64,000 bases of DNA from an uncultured Saprospiraceae bacterium (GTDB lineage Bacteria > Bacteroidota > Bacteroidia > Chitinophagales > Saprospiraceae): assembly GCA_937942435.1 (NCBI GenBank), contig CALDEM010000054.1:62001-126000 (forward strand). Direction: 5' to 3'. This document shows positions 27,673 to 36,256 of the stretch, piece after piece. How positions within the stretch are numbered: position 1 is the first letter of the stretch; each line of letters opens with the position of its first letter. The translations under genes and the position numbers were made by a program. Under the pieces are notes generated by a model. It worked only from the letters and a program-made list of their open reading frames with translations. It ran no database searches and had not been told where the DNA came from.

Positions 27673-28407
27673 TTAACCAAGTCTTTTAGCAACTGCATCC
27701 CAATCTATGACATTGAAAAAATTGCCTACGTAATCTCCTCTTCTATTTTGATAATTAAGGTAGTATGCATGTTCCCATACATCCAACCCTAAGATAGGAG
27801 TTCCTTTTTCACCTTCGACGTTTGCCATCAACGGATTGTCCTGATTAGGCGTAGAGGTAACAAATAATTTATTATCAGCTCCTTTTGCTAACCACGCCCA
27901 CCCTGAACCAAAGCGTGTCTTTGCAGCCGTAGAAAACGCCTCTTTAAACTTATCAAAATCTCCAAATGATGCATTGATCGCATCTGAAAGATCTCCACTA
28001 GGTGCTCCACCTCCTTTTGGAGACATCACTGACCAAAACAAGCTATGGTTGTAGTGTCCTCCACCATTGTTTCGTAGACCAGTATCATCAGGGCCTATAG
28101 CTGCTAATATATCTTCTAAAGATTTACCAACGTGGCTTGTACCCTCAAGAGCAGCATTAAACTTTCTTACATAGCCAGCATGGTGCTTTCCATGATGAAT
28201 CTCCATCGTTTGAGCGTCTATATTAGGTGCTAAAGCATCAAAAGGAAAAGATAGTCCTGGCAACTCAAAACTGCCTCCTTTTGCCATTTCCTTAGAAGCA
28301 ACTTCTTCAGAAGTCTTTTTTACATCTGATTTGCACGCGACCATTGGGACAAACGCTGAGCCCACTATCATGGTTGATGTTGCCTTTATAAACTTTCTTT
28401 TTTTCAT
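27673..28407 (-). CDS. Exported Fe/Mn superoxide dismutase, probable lipoprotein
   Basis: The start at 28407 ([19 protein letters not shown]) is preferred to the upstream ATG at 28443. The N-terminus has a Tat-like basic motif (KKRKFIK), a hydrophobic stretch and Cys25 (MVACKSD), consistent with an exported lipoprotein. A linker leads to a complete Fe/Mn-type dismutase: [16 protein letters not shown] (first His ligands), [22 protein letters not shown] and [12 protein letters not shown] (Asp/His ligands), then [16 protein letters not shown]. It should remove superoxide in the periplasm or at the cell surface. Most Fe/Mn enzymes are cytosolic, so the export signal is notable. Metal preference cannot be told confidently. 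Confidence 0.92.
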   Translation of the reverse strand: MKKRKFIKATSTMIVGSAFVPMVACKSDVKKTSEEVASKEMAKGGSFELPGLSFPFDALAPNIDAQTMEIHHGKHHAGYVRKFNAALEGTSHVGKSLEDILAAIGPDDTGLRNNGGGHYNHSLFWSVMSPKGGGAPSGDLSDAINASFGDFDKFKEAFSTAAKTRFGSGWAWLAKGADNKLFVTSTPNQDNPLMANVEGEKGTPILGLDVWEHAYYLNYQNRRGDYVGNFFNVIDWDAVAKRLG

Positions 28408-28465
28408 TATCCAGAGGTTTGACAACAAGGTAATAATAATCAAGATATATGTCTAAGGCCGTGGT

Positions 28466-29848
28466 TTATTCTACTAGTTCTACACTCCAGACAATGGAAG
28501 GCGCAGAAGATTGTGTATGGCGCGGTTCTGTATCTGCCGAGCCACTGATATAAAGCGTGGTGCCATCTTGGCTAAATGCTAATCCATGAGGCCTATTGAG
28601 ATTTGCAGTGATCGCCCCTCCTCTTGGTTTAAACCTAAAGCCTGATCCCGCAAAAAGAGATACGTCACCATTCATGCTGACGCGAAATACTTTATTGGTA
28701 CTTGGGCTTGTGACATATAGATTATCCTCGTGATACTTGATATAACCAAGCCACTGTATAAACTCTAGTTGATAGTTTTGTGGAAATAGTGTTGGGACTC
28801 GTGCTAATTCACTAACCACCCCCTCAGAAGACACCTTTGTTATCAAGCCTTCTTCAGAATTATGGTTGATGTATAGATTTCCATTTTCATCTCCTGTTAT
28901 ACCTTTTGCATGAGGAGGTATTCTAGCAAATTGAGTAGCGATGCCTTCTTGGTTTATTCTTACAACACTATTGCTGGTAAGCTCTAAAACAAAAACTTGA
29001 TCAGTATCATCGACATAAACACCGTCAACTGATTCTAATTTGAAACCTCTATCGTCATTATCGTTTATAAAATCAATAGATTCTCCTAGTTGATTAATTT
29101 TTAAGAGGCTTCCTGTTTTCAAAATAGATTGATAAAGATTTCCCTCGCTATCTATGTCATTACCCCCTAACACTGTAAATGATTGAGAAAAAGATTGTGC
29201 ATCACCACCCTCAGAAATTATAAAAACAGGAAACGTCGGATCTCCATCATTACTAAGTTCTGAGACTACATTGTTGGTGGCCATATAGAGATTATCAGAA
29301 TCATCTATTGCTAAACTTCCCATTCCAATATCTAACACTTGCGTATGGTTTTTGATCAAGTTGTTTTTTCTAATTTGAAAAGGGGTCGTTGTTTTTAGAA
29401 AAGCATCTGAAAAAGCTTCACTGTCCTTGGCCACTGAAAGAACAGAAATAATATATGATTCTTGCTCTGTTATATCATCACCTTCAGTATCAACAAAATT
29501 AGAAGAGAGTTGTAATCCTTGAACTCGGAAGATATCTTCGGGTAGTACCCTTTCGTACGTATTGGAACGCTGCGCAGCGTTTATATCAAAAGTTGATGCG
29601 GAACTTGTCTTCGTTAGAAAAACACGATATTCTCTGATATCTGAAGTTTCTGATTGTTTATCAAAATTGACCTCTATATCAGATCCATTACCACTATTTG
29701 AGTTGTCAAGTGCGACAATCTCAGAGACATTTGCCAATGCTATTAGAGGCTCTTCTACGGCTGTATCAGAGCAAGCAGTCTGAAAAAGAGTAAAGCATAT
29801 GATGAGCAATACAAAGAAAGATATCGATAAGTTTTTTGGTTTGATCAT
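28466..29848 (-). CDS. Lipoprotein with Fn3-like domain and NHL/SMP-30-like beta-propeller
   Basis: 460 residues: a lipoprotein signal (ICFTLFQTACSD, Cys26), an N-terminal fibronectin-III-like segment (about 40-160), then a six-bladed-propeller-like region with repeated blocks of the type DSDNLYMATN, DSEGNLYQS, DDTDQVFVLE, DENGNLYINHN, HEDNLYVTSP and LAFSQDGTTLYISG. NHL or gluconolactonase-like propellers serve as binding platforms or hydrolases; no catalytic residues are assigned here. It is probably displayed at the outer membrane. A TAnnTTTG element lies at 29903-29910. Its leftward neighbour is the exported superoxide dismutase 59 bp away, so both envelope proteins may be co-transcribed. 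Confidence 0.8.
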   Translation of the reverse strand: MIKPKNLSISFFVLLIICFTLFQTACSDTAVEEPLIALANVSEIVALDNSNSGNGSDIEVNFDKQSETSDIREYRVFLTKTSSASTFDINAAQRSNTYERVLPEDIFRVQGLQLSSNFVDTEGDDITEQESYIISVLSVAKDSEAFSDAFLKTTTPFQIRKNNLIKNHTQVLDIGMGSLAIDDSDNLYMATNNVVSELSNDGDPTFPVFIISEGGDAQSFSQSFTVLGGNDIDSEGNLYQSILKTGSLLKINQLGESIDFINDNDDRGFKLESVDGVYVDDTDQVFVLELTSNSVVRINQEGIATQFARIPPHAKGITGDENGNLYINHNSEEGLITKVSSEGVVSELARVPTLFPQNYQLEFIQWLGYIKYHEDNLYVTSPSTNKVFRVSMNGDVSLFAGSGFRFKPRGGAITANLNRPHGLAFSQDGTTLYISGSADTEPRHTQSSAPSIVWSVELVE

Positions 29849-29902
29849 GTGTGTTGATTACGTTATTAAGAAAGAACGCTAGACACCCATTATATGATGC
29901 CA

Positions 29903-29910
29903 CAAACCTA
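29903..29910 (-). promoter_or_regulatory. Candidate -7 element for the propeller lipoprotein gene
   Basis: TAGGTTTG on the minus strand is an exact TAnnTTTG match 55 bp before the ATG at 29848. The -33 region has no clear TTG. Confidence 0.4.
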
Positions 29911-29928
29911 AACCTTTCTTGTGGACTA

Positions 29929-31701
29929 TTATGAAACGTACCCTTCCACAGCAATTACTTGATCTGCAATAGTTCTTTTTAGTTCTTTGACATTGACTAA
30001 TGGATAGTTGCAAAACTTGTTGATGCCAGCTACAAAGCCTTCTTGTAATTCAGGTTTGACAAAAGAACCAACAGCCTCTAAGCCAACTGTGCGTATACGC
30101 TCATTAGTCCCCCTTAGATAAACCTTTAACATAGCCTCTTTCAGTTCTGAAGGGTGCTTTTGTGTTCTCAATAAAGTAGATTCTGCCATAAAGGTATCTA
30201 TCAAAATGTCAGCAAGATTAATCAAGAGTTCTTGTTCGTGTTTTAGATTCAACTTACCACTCATAGCCTGTTGTCCCACAGAACCGATTAACATTAGGGC
30301 TACTTTTTTAAAGTTAGAGATAACCTCCTCTTCCTTACTGTTATACTTGAGCTGATCATTCTTTCCTGTTAGTAGTTCTTGCTGAACTTTAATAGCGGCG
30401 CTTGCAAAATCAAACTGTCCTTTCATCGCTCTTTTGAAGATGAGGTTCATCATCAACATCCGATTGATCTCGTTGGTCCCCTCATATATTTTAGCAATGC
30501 GGCTGTCTCTATATCCTCTTGCAGCCATCGTCTCTTCGCTAAAGCCCATACCTCCATGGATCTGTACACATTCATCAGCGATGTGATTGACGATATCTGT
30601 TGTTACTACTTTAAGTATTGAACTTTCAAGCGCATACTCTTCAGCCGCTTCTAGTTTAGAAGCCTCAAAACCTTTTCCTTCTTCTTTTAAAAGTGAAACG
30701 TGTTCGTTTATTAATCCTGATGTTCTATAAACGGCTGACTCTGACACAAATGTTTGGATATTGAGGTCAGCTATTTTTGATTTGATTGCACCAAATGTTG
30801 AAATAGACTGTCCAAACTGTACTCTTTCGATAGCATACTTAACCGCTACTTCAAGAAGTCCTTTTGAGCCACCTAGGGCAGATGGTCCTATTTTGTATCT
30901 ACCTGTGTTGAGTACATTAAATGCTATCAAGTGACCTTTTCCTTTTTCGCCGAGGAGATTTTCTATTGGCACTTTAACATTTTCTAAAAATACTTGTCTC
31001 GTTGATGATCCCTTGATCCCAAGCTTTTTTTCTTCTGCTCCAAGCGAAAGCCCTTCCCAACCTTTTTCAACTATAAAACCCGTAAAGTCTCTACCATCTA
31101 CTTTTGCAAAAACGATAAAGACATCTGCAAATCCAGCATTTGAGATCCACATCTTTTGACCATTGAGGATATAGTGTTGACCATCTTCAGATAAGTCTGC
31201 TCTGGTCTTTGCAGCGAGAGCATCGGATCCAGAACCAGGCTCAGTTAAACAATAACAGGCTACTTTTTCTCCAGTGATCAATCCTGGTAAATATTTTAAC
31301 TTTTGATCTTCACTTCCAAAATATAGTATCGGCAACATGCCAATCCCAGTGTGTGCTCCAAAAGTCGTAGAGAAAGCTCCTGTCCAGCCTAAGCCTTCAG
31401 TTACAATAGTATTGGTATTAGTGTTCATGGCCATTCCCCCGTATTGCTCTGGCATATGTGTTCCCAACAAGCCAAGCGAACCCAACTTCTCTAATAAGTC
31501 CTTATTTAGCTCGTGTTCACCGTCTTCTAATCGATCTGCAAGCGGTTGAAAGTCTTGGTCAACAAACTGTTTTGTGGTTTCTTGAACCATCTTTTGTTCT
31601 TCAGTAAAGTCCTCCGGAGAGAAGACTTCAGATGGATTGGATCTTTCTATTAGATAATGAGCGCCTTTTAACAAAGGTTTATTGATGGTATTTGAAATCA
31701 T
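29929..31701 (-). CDS. Acyl-CoA dehydrogenase
   Basis: 590 residues, longer than short-chain enzymes and like the VLCAD/ACAD9-type proteins with an extra C-terminal helical domain. FAD-binding and substrate blocks include CYCLTEPGSGSDA, GQKMWISNAGFADVF and GTGRYKIG. The C-terminal core includes CVQIHGGMGFSEE and IYEGTNEINRMLMM. It oxidises acyl-CoA to enoyl-CoA in fatty-acid beta-oxidation, passing electrons to electron-transfer flavoprotein. The Glu of YEGTNE is close to the usual catalytic-base region. No other beta-oxidation gene is adjacent. A good promoter precedes it. Confidence 0.94.
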   Translation of the reverse strand: MISNTINKPLLKGAHYLIERSNPSEVFSPEDFTEEQKMVQETTKQFVDQDFQPLADRLEDGEHELNKDLLEKLGSLGLLGTHMPEQYGGMAMNTNTNTIVTEGLGWTGAFSTTFGAHTGIGMLPILYFGSEDQKLKYLPGLITGEKVACYCLTEPGSGSDALAAKTRADLSEDGQHYILNGQKMWISNAGFADVFIVFAKVDGRDFTGFIVEKGWEGLSLGAEEKKLGIKGSSTRQVFLENVKVPIENLLGEKGKGHLIAFNVLNTGRYKIGPSALGGSKGLLEVAVKYAIERVQFGQSISTFGAIKSKIADLNIQTFVSESAVYRTSGLINEHVSLLKEEGKGFEASKLEAAEEYALESSILKVVTTDIVNHIADECVQIHGGMGFSEETMAARGYRDSRIAKIYEGTNEINRMLMMNLIFKRAMKGQFDFASAAIKVQQELLTGKNDQLKYNSKEEEVISNFKKVALMLIGSVGQQAMSGKLNLKHEQELLINLADILIDTFMAESTLLRTQKHPSELKEAMLKVYLRGTNERIRTVGLEAVGSFVKPELQEGFVAGINKFCNYPLVNVKELKRTIADQVIAVEGYVS

Positions 31702-31743
31702 AATAATGAACTATGAGTTTAATAATTTTGTCGGTTTAAGTAT

Positions 31744-31774
31744 CAAAAATAGTTTGTTGTAAGGTATAAGTCAA
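31744..31774 (-). promoter_or_regulatory. Promoter of the acyl-CoA dehydrogenase gene
   Basis: On the minus strand ATTG (TTG core, 31774-31772), 20 bp, then TATTTTTG (31751-31744), an exact -7 element. The start codon at 31701 lies about 43 bp beyond it. Confidence 0.6.
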
Positions 31775-31847
31775 TAAACCAACATACATTTATTTAACCT
31801 TGAGTATAGTTTTAGTGTTGTTTTTGTTGACCATATGACATTCATCT

Positions 31848-31879
31848 TTTGCTTGAAAGGTCTGAGTTTTCCATATTTG
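31848..31879 (+). promoter_or_regulatory. Promoter of the TPR protein gene
   Basis: TTTG (31848-31851), 20 bp, then CATATTTG (31872-31879), which differs from TAnnTTTG only in its first base. It lies 28 bp before the start at 31908, divergent from the acyl-CoA dehydrogenase promoter. Confidence 0.5.
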
Positions 31880-31907
31880 TATTATTATCAATAAACTTAG
31901 TCATCAC

Positions 31908-32696
31908 ATGGTTAGACACATTACTCTATTACTTACTTTTTGTTTCTTGGCTGCACTGTCAGGATTTTCGCAAGAAAAAACCGTTGCAGGTTTATATAAT
32001 GAAGGTCTAACCTTACTCAAAGCAAAAGACTATCAAGGTGGTCTTGCACTTATGGAGCAAGCCTTAGCTAAGGCTGGGCCAGATGATGAAAAAGTTGTTG
32101 GTCTCGCTAAAAAAAATGGAGCTGTTGCAGCATATAATCTTGGCAACGCACAAAGAAAAGCAGGTTCGCACGATGCCGCGATTGATTTTTATAACAAAGG
32201 CATAGGGCTTAATCCAACCAACTCTTCTAATTATGAGGGAATAGCAAGATCTCAAGAAGGCAAAGGGTTAAAGATGGAAGCTGTTAAGTCTTATTTAGAA
32301 GCTGCTGCTAAAGGTGAAGCAGAGGGAAAAGCTAAAAAAGCTGCAAGCAGACAGAAGAAAGCCGAAACAATGGTTGGTAAGCTTTTCGTAGCTAAGTCAT
32401 ACACTGATGCCATCGCTGCAGGTGAGGCCTATTTATCAATGAAACCAAATGGTGCTGAAGTGCACTATTATGTGTCTCGCTCATATGCAGAAACAGGAAA
32501 TACAGAAAAAGCTGTAGAACATGCTAATAGTGCTGTCGCAAATGCAGCTGAACCAACTGATAAATACTTCTATGCTCTTGCTACTCAACTTGAAGCACAA
32601 GGAAAAAAAGCTGATGCAATTGGTGCATACCAAAAGATCACGGGAGAAAAATACAAGAAACAAGCTACTTACAAGATCACCGAGTTAGGTGGTTAG
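31908..32696 (+). CDS. Exported TPR-repeat protein
   Basis: 262 residues: a signal peptide (about 1-21, LSGFSQ) followed by tetratricopeptide-like helical repeats (AGLYNEGLTLLKAKDYQGGL, AYNLGNAQRKAGSHDAAIDF, YEGIARSQEGKGLKMEAVKS, HYYVSRSYAETGNTEKAVEH, ALATQLEAQGKKADAIGAY). Composition is Ala/Lys-rich. Such proteins scaffold protein complexes in the periplasm; the partner is unknown. It is a single-gene unit with its own promoter and a very strong terminator, which suggests substantial expression. Confidence 0.85.
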   Translation: MVRHITLLLTFCFLAALSGFSQEKTVAGLYNEGLTLLKAKDYQGGLALMEQALAKAGPDDEKVVGLAKKNGAVAAYNLGNAQRKAGSHDAAIDFYNKGIGLNPTNSSNYEGIARSQEGKGLKMEAVKSYLEAAAKGEAEGKAKKAASRQKKAETMVGKLFVAKSYTDAIAAGEAYLSMKPNGAEVHYYVSRSYAETGNTEKAVEHANSAVANAAEPTDKYFYALATQLEAQGKKADAIGAYQKITGEKYKKQATYKITELGG

Positions 32697-32713
32697 TAAT
32701 TAAAAGCAAACAT

Positions 32714-32755
32714 AAAAAGCCGGCTTCTCAATGTTGAGAAGCCGGCTTTTTTATT
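32714..32755. terminator. Strong bidirectional terminator
   Basis: AAAAGCCGGCTTCTCAA and its exact complement TTGAGAAGCCGGCTTTT form a 17-bp perfect stem with a 2-base centre (a slightly larger loop in RNA). It is bordered by A-runs on the left and TTTTTTATT on the right. It ends both the rightward TPR gene and the leftward isomerase gene. Confidence 0.92.
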
Positions 32756-32769
32756 CTAGTAAGTCGTGT

Positions 32770-33759
32770 TTATAGCTTTGCTAACTCGCCCTTGAGAAAG
32801 TCTATTGCTTTGACCTCTATTGAGTCTTGATCTCTTAGTTCAGAAAGATACCACGAGATCCAATCTCCAAGATTTACGAAGTACATCATCCTTTGCACTT
32901 GATCTTTTCCCTTAGAATATAGATTGATGATATTAGGTGTACACTTCTTTATTATCTTCTGATTGATGTCCATCCTCACGCTGTTGCGCTTGAAGTCATC
33001 TTCATTGCGTAGATATAAAGCAACGAGGTTTTTGTCTTTATCCTTCCAACCCACCAACTCATTATGGTTCATCTCTGGTATGACATGGTGCCAACATAAT
33101 GCTTTGGCATTTTCATTGATCTGCTGGCGGAGTCTGACCGCTACCGGCTCCACTCTATCCTCACAATAGATGATAGGCATCTTATTGTGAAGCTTCTTGG
33201 CTACCTTTTTTGCTTCTCTCTTTATATTAGATTGTTCCTTGTCTAAGAGCTTAATTGACTTTTTTACAGACTTGATTGATTTGTCTGATATGAGCCCAAG
33301 TTTAGTCAGCAGCGCTAATTGAGCTACAAATGAATATCCAAGACATGCTCTTGGAGATGGCCAGTTCCCAGGTACTTCTACAAAGTCATACTTCTTTCTT
33401 TTTGCGGCTGCTACCAGCTTTCCTCCAGAAGAAATAATGACAATTTTAGCTCCTGATTTTTCCATTTGTTTGAATGCTTGTAGCGTCTCTTCTGTGTTAC
33501 CAGAATAACTCGAAGCAATTGCTAATGTGTTTTCATCAACATAAGCAGGTATATGATAACCCTTACCTACTAGATAGGGCACCTTACATTCTTTGCGGAT
33601 GATTGAGGCAACGAAGTCAGCCCCTATGCCTGATCCTCCCAGACCTGCAACAAAAATTTTGGTAATCTTCTTTCTTGGTTTTTTCACTTTTATGCCTTCT
33701 CCTATCTCAAGTGCTTCAGCAAGTTGCTCTGTATATCGAGCGATTAATTTATCCATCAT
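32770..33759 (-). CDS. Bifunctional phosphoglucose/phosphomannose isomerase, SIS-domain type
   Basis: 329 residues with two SIS domains. The first has FVAGLGGSGIGADF and ASSYSGNTEETL, the second the C-terminal PGI/PMI region with NHNELVGW and YLSELRDQDSIEVKAIDFLKG. Enzymes of this type interconvert fructose-6-phosphate with glucose-6-phosphate and mannose-6-phosphate, and are best known from archaea and some bacteria. In cells with a standard pgi this one may serve mainly mannose metabolism. The catalytic Glu/His candidates lie in the E-M-N-H-N segment. Its promoter element overlaps the space before yraN, which is divergent and 45 bp away. Confidence 0.9.
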   Translation of the reverse strand: MMDKLIARYTEQLAEALEIGEGIKVKKPRKKITKIFVAGLGGSGIGADFVASIIRKECKVPYLVGKGYHIPAYVDENTLAIASSYSGNTEETLQAFKQMEKSGAKIVIISSGGKLVAAAKRKKYDFVEVPGNWPSPRACLGYSFVAQLALLTKLGLISDKSIKSVKKSIKLLDKEQSNIKREAKKVAKKLHNKMPIIYCEDRVEPVAVRLRQQINENAKALCWHHVIPEMNHNELVGWKDKDKNLVALYLRNEDDFKRNSVRMDINQKIIKKCTPNIINLYSKGKDQVQRMMYFVNLGDWISWYLSELRDQDSIEVKAIDFLKGELAKL

Positions 33760-33788
33760 ATTACTGTACCTTTATATATGTGACGGCG

Positions 33789-33796
33789 CAAAGATA
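33789..33796 (-). promoter_or_regulatory. Candidate -7 element for the PGI/PMI gene
   Basis: TATCTTTG on the minus strand is an exact match 30 bp before the ATG at 33759. The matching -33 position would fall inside the first codons of the divergent yraN gene. Confidence 0.45.
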
Positions 33797-33804
33797 TAAT
33801 TCTG

Positions 33805-34170
33805 ATGTCCATACAGCACGATATAGGAAAAAAAGGAGAGGAGATTGCAAAGGATTTTTTGATCCAAAAAGGATATAAAATCTTAGAGCAAAACTGGCGA
33901 TATAGCAGAGCTGAGGTAGACATTATTGCTAGTTACCAAGAGGCCTTAATTTTTGTTGAAGTTAAGACTCGATCTTATGATTATTATGGTCAACCAGAAG
34001 AGTTTGTAACTGCTAAAAAGCAAAAGCTTATTTCTACTGCTGCATCAGCTTATATGCAAGCCAATAATCATCAATGGGAGATTAGATTTGATATCATCTC
34101 TATCCTTATGGGCGGTAAAAGCTCTGTGAAAATCCAACATTTTGAGGATGCTTTCTTCTTGGGTCTATAA
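33805..34170 (+). CDS. yraN: YraN family (UPF0102) nuclease-like protein
   Basis: 121 residues, full length. It shows the restriction-endonuclease-like fold of UPF0102: IGKKGEEIAKDFLIQKGYKI, then the acidic site residues in RAEVDIIASYQEALIFVEVKTR (E/D-x-D and E-V-K). In other genomes it usually neighbours rnhB or rsmI, but not here. Biological role is not firmly established. It is divergent from the isomerase gene and followed by two unusual palindromes before the convergent xylulokinase. Confidence 0.92.
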   Translation: MSIQHDIGKKGEEIAKDFLIQKGYKILEQNWRYSRAEVDIIASYQEALIFVEVKTRSYDYYGQPEEFVTAKKQKLISTAASAYMQANNHQWEIRFDIISILMGGKSSVKIQHFEDAFFLGL

Positions 34171-34194
34171 ATTAATTGATATATCAATTAATTT
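34169..34194. repeat. 26-bp perfect palindrome between yraN and xylB
   Basis: Two 13-base arms around the centre TGATATATCA form an uninterrupted perfect palindrome starting on the yraN stop codon. It shares the 12-bp core TTGATATATCAA with a second palindrome at 34262-34279. It has no loop and no T-run of the usual terminator kind. Confidence 0.75.
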
Positions 34195-34261
34195 GATTAT
34201 AAAGCGCAATAAGCTGTATATCAGAATGTTATGATATAATTTCTTTATTGTTAACATTGAT

Positions 34262-34279
34262 ATGTTGATATATCAACAT
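34262..34279. repeat. 18-bp perfect palindrome between yraN and xylB
   Basis: ATGTTGATATATCAACAT is a perfect 18-bp palindrome 67 bp after the first one, with the same TTGATATATCAA core. It lies 20 bp from the stop codon of the leftward xylulokinase gene. Possible roles are protein-binding sites or transcript ends. Confidence 0.75.
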
Positions 34280-34298
34280 GTGTGTTGTCCATGGCGAG

Positions 34299-35777
34299 CT
34301 AATTGAGCACGTCCTTGAGATGTTCTTTCCAACTCTCATATAGCTCTTGATAGTGTTGTTCAACTTTTGGATTTGGTTCAATCGATTTTAATAAGCTGAG
34401 TCCATTAAAAGCATTATTCAAATTATAAAAACTGGCACCGATACCAGCGCCACGTGCCGCGCCTTGTGAACCATCTGTATCATATAGCTCTATCATCGCA
34501 CCCGTTAGATTAGCTACTACTTCTTGGAATAAATCACTTAAAAAAAGGTTCGCTTTTCCAGCCCTTATCACCGAAGCAGAGACGCCTATGTTGCTCATGA
34601 TCTCAGTACCATATTTTAAAGAACATGCGATACCTTCTTGGATCGCTCTAAAAACGTGGCCATTCTGATGTATATTAAACTGAAGACCTTTTATATGTGC
34701 TCCGATGTTTTTATTCTCAAGTATTCGCTCTGCTCCATTTCCGAAAGGGAGAATAGACAAACCATCAGAACCAATGGAAACATCACTTGCTAACTTGTTC
34801 ATCTCTTCATAAGAATGGTCCCCCATGTTTTTTCTGGCCCACGCGTTAAGTATGCCAGTACCATTGATACATAATAAGATACCTATTCTTCTTTGCTCAC
34901 GAGTGTGGTTGACATGAGCAAAGGCGTTCACTCTTGATAAGGGGTCGTTTTCAAGTTTTTCATTGACACCATAGATAACCCCTGAAGTTCCGGCAGTAGC
35001 AGCGACCTCTCCTGGCTGAAGTACATTTAACGAAAGTGCGTTGTTAGGTTGATCTCCAGCTCGATAAGTAATCTTGGTGCCTGGATCAAGTCCAAGCTCT
35101 GCTGCTGCACTCTTAGATAGTTGAGACTGATCTCCAAACGTGGGTACAATATCTGGTATGATATCACGATCGATACCATAGTAGTCCATCACTTTCTTAG
35201 AAAGATCTTCTTCTTTAAAGTCATAAAACACACCTTCTGACAACCCTGAGTATGTAGTCTGGGGTATGCCAGACATCCTCATCGCTACATAATCTCCTGG
35301 TAGCATGGCCTTATAAACCTGCTCATACACTTCGGGTTCGTTGTTTTTTACCCATGCCAATTTTGATGCTGTAAAGTTACCCGGTGAGTTGAGTAAGTTT
35401 TGGCTGCAATATGGCTTGCCGAGACGCTCATATGCTTGATCTCCTATGTTGACAGCTCTACTATCACACCATATGATCGACGGCCTCAACACCTTAAGGT
35501 TCTTATCCACAATAACTAAGCCATGCATCTGATAAGATATGCCGATGGCCTTTATATCTCTCGGGTTGACCTTGGACTCTGATAGAATCGTATTTGTAAT
35601 GACAACAATGCTTGACCACCATTCATCTGGATGTTGCTCAGCCCAACCTGCCTGGACCGCGATCATGTTCATCTCTGTCTTAGGGTGCTGAGCAGTAGAG
35701 ACAGCTTTGTTTGTGTCAGCATTAATAAGAGTAGCCTTAATCGATGAGCTGCCTATGTCGTAGCCGATGAAGTACAT
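34299..35777 (-). CDS. xylB: Xylulokinase (FGGY family)
   Basis: 492 residues, full length. XylB phosphorylates D-xylulose to xylulose-5-phosphate for the pentose phosphate pathway. The N-terminal phosphate-binding loop YDIGSSSIKATLIN and the QAGWAEQHPDEWW block are typical, as are GISYQMHGLVIVDK with the catalytic-region residues, IIWCDSRA, and the C-terminal GAARGAGIGASFY. Xylose isomerase or pentose transport genes are absent from the window, so the operon is incomplete or dispersed. An FGGY kinase of slightly different sugar specificity remains possible. Confidence 0.88.
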   Translation of the reverse strand: MYFIGYDIGSSSIKATLINADTNKAVSTAQHPKTEMNMIAVQAGWAEQHPDEWWSSIVVITNTILSESKVNPRDIKAIGISYQMHGLVIVDKNLKVLRPSIIWCDSRAVNIGDQAYERLGKPYCSQNLLNSPGNFTASKLAWVKNNEPEVYEQVYKAMLPGDYVAMRMSGIPQTTYSGLSEGVFYDFKEEDLSKKVMDYYGIDRDIIPDIVPTFGDQSQLSKSAAAELGLDPGTKITYRAGDQPNNALSLNVLQPGEVAATAGTSGVIYGVNEKLENDPLSRVNAFAHVNHTREQRRIGILLCINGTGILNAWARKNMGDHSYEEMNKLASDVSIGSDGLSILPFGNGAERILENKNIGAHIKGLQFNIHQNGHVFRAIQEGIACSLKYGTEIMSNIGVSASVIRAGKANLFLSDLFQEVVANLTGAMIELYDTDGSQGAARGAGIGASFYNLNNAFNGLSLLKSIEPNPKVEQHYQELYESWKEHLKDVLN

Positions 35778-35856
35778 ACCTTTTCATTTGATGAATCGGT
35801 AAGATAGTATGTGATAAAGAAAGTTAAGCAGTAATCTGCTGCTAGGTCTTTGATAA

Positions 35857-36192
35857 TTATTTGAAAAAGACGCCTTTATATGCGTCGTATCCTGGCTTTA
35901 CACCCAGGTGCATCAAGGTGCGCTTATAATCAAAAGATCTACTATCGATGACATACACTTTAGAAGCAACTGCATCTGCAAATTCTGGGTGTTCATTTTT
36001 CCATGAGTTGGCGATCGTCCATGCAGCTCCGTCTATGGATTTTTTCCATTTAGTTCTCACCTCAAGTTCTATATATATAATGCCGTGCTCGTACCTCAGT
36101 AGCTTAGAAGAAAGACCCTTTCCGACTCGGAAAAACATGTCTGTCTTGATAAAGTGCTTTCGATTGATATCCTCGATATTCATGCCTGACAA
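35857..36192 (-). CDS. Hypothetical protein, 111 residues
   Basis: Small, soluble, mixed-charge protein without signal peptide or membrane segment. I recognise no family. Notable are aromatic and basic residues in YIELEVRTKWKKSIDGAAWT and a C-terminal RTLMHLGVKPGYDAYKGVFF stretch. Coding potential is supported by an uninterrupted frame, an ATG start and normal composition. It sits between xylB and a coiled-coil secreted protein, all leftward, with 64 bp to the upstream gene and 79 bp to the xylB start. Function unknown. Confidence 0.55.
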   Translation of the reverse strand: MSGMNIEDINRKHFIKTDMFFRVGKGLSSKLLRYEHGIIYIELEVRTKWKKSIDGAAWTIANSWKNEHPEFADAVASKVYVIDSRSFDYKRTLMHLGVKPGYDAYKGVFFK

Positions 36193-36256
36193 AAGGCATA
36201 AACTGTGCCAGTCGACTGATCACATTTTGGTTACTTATAATATGATCTAATTTTCT

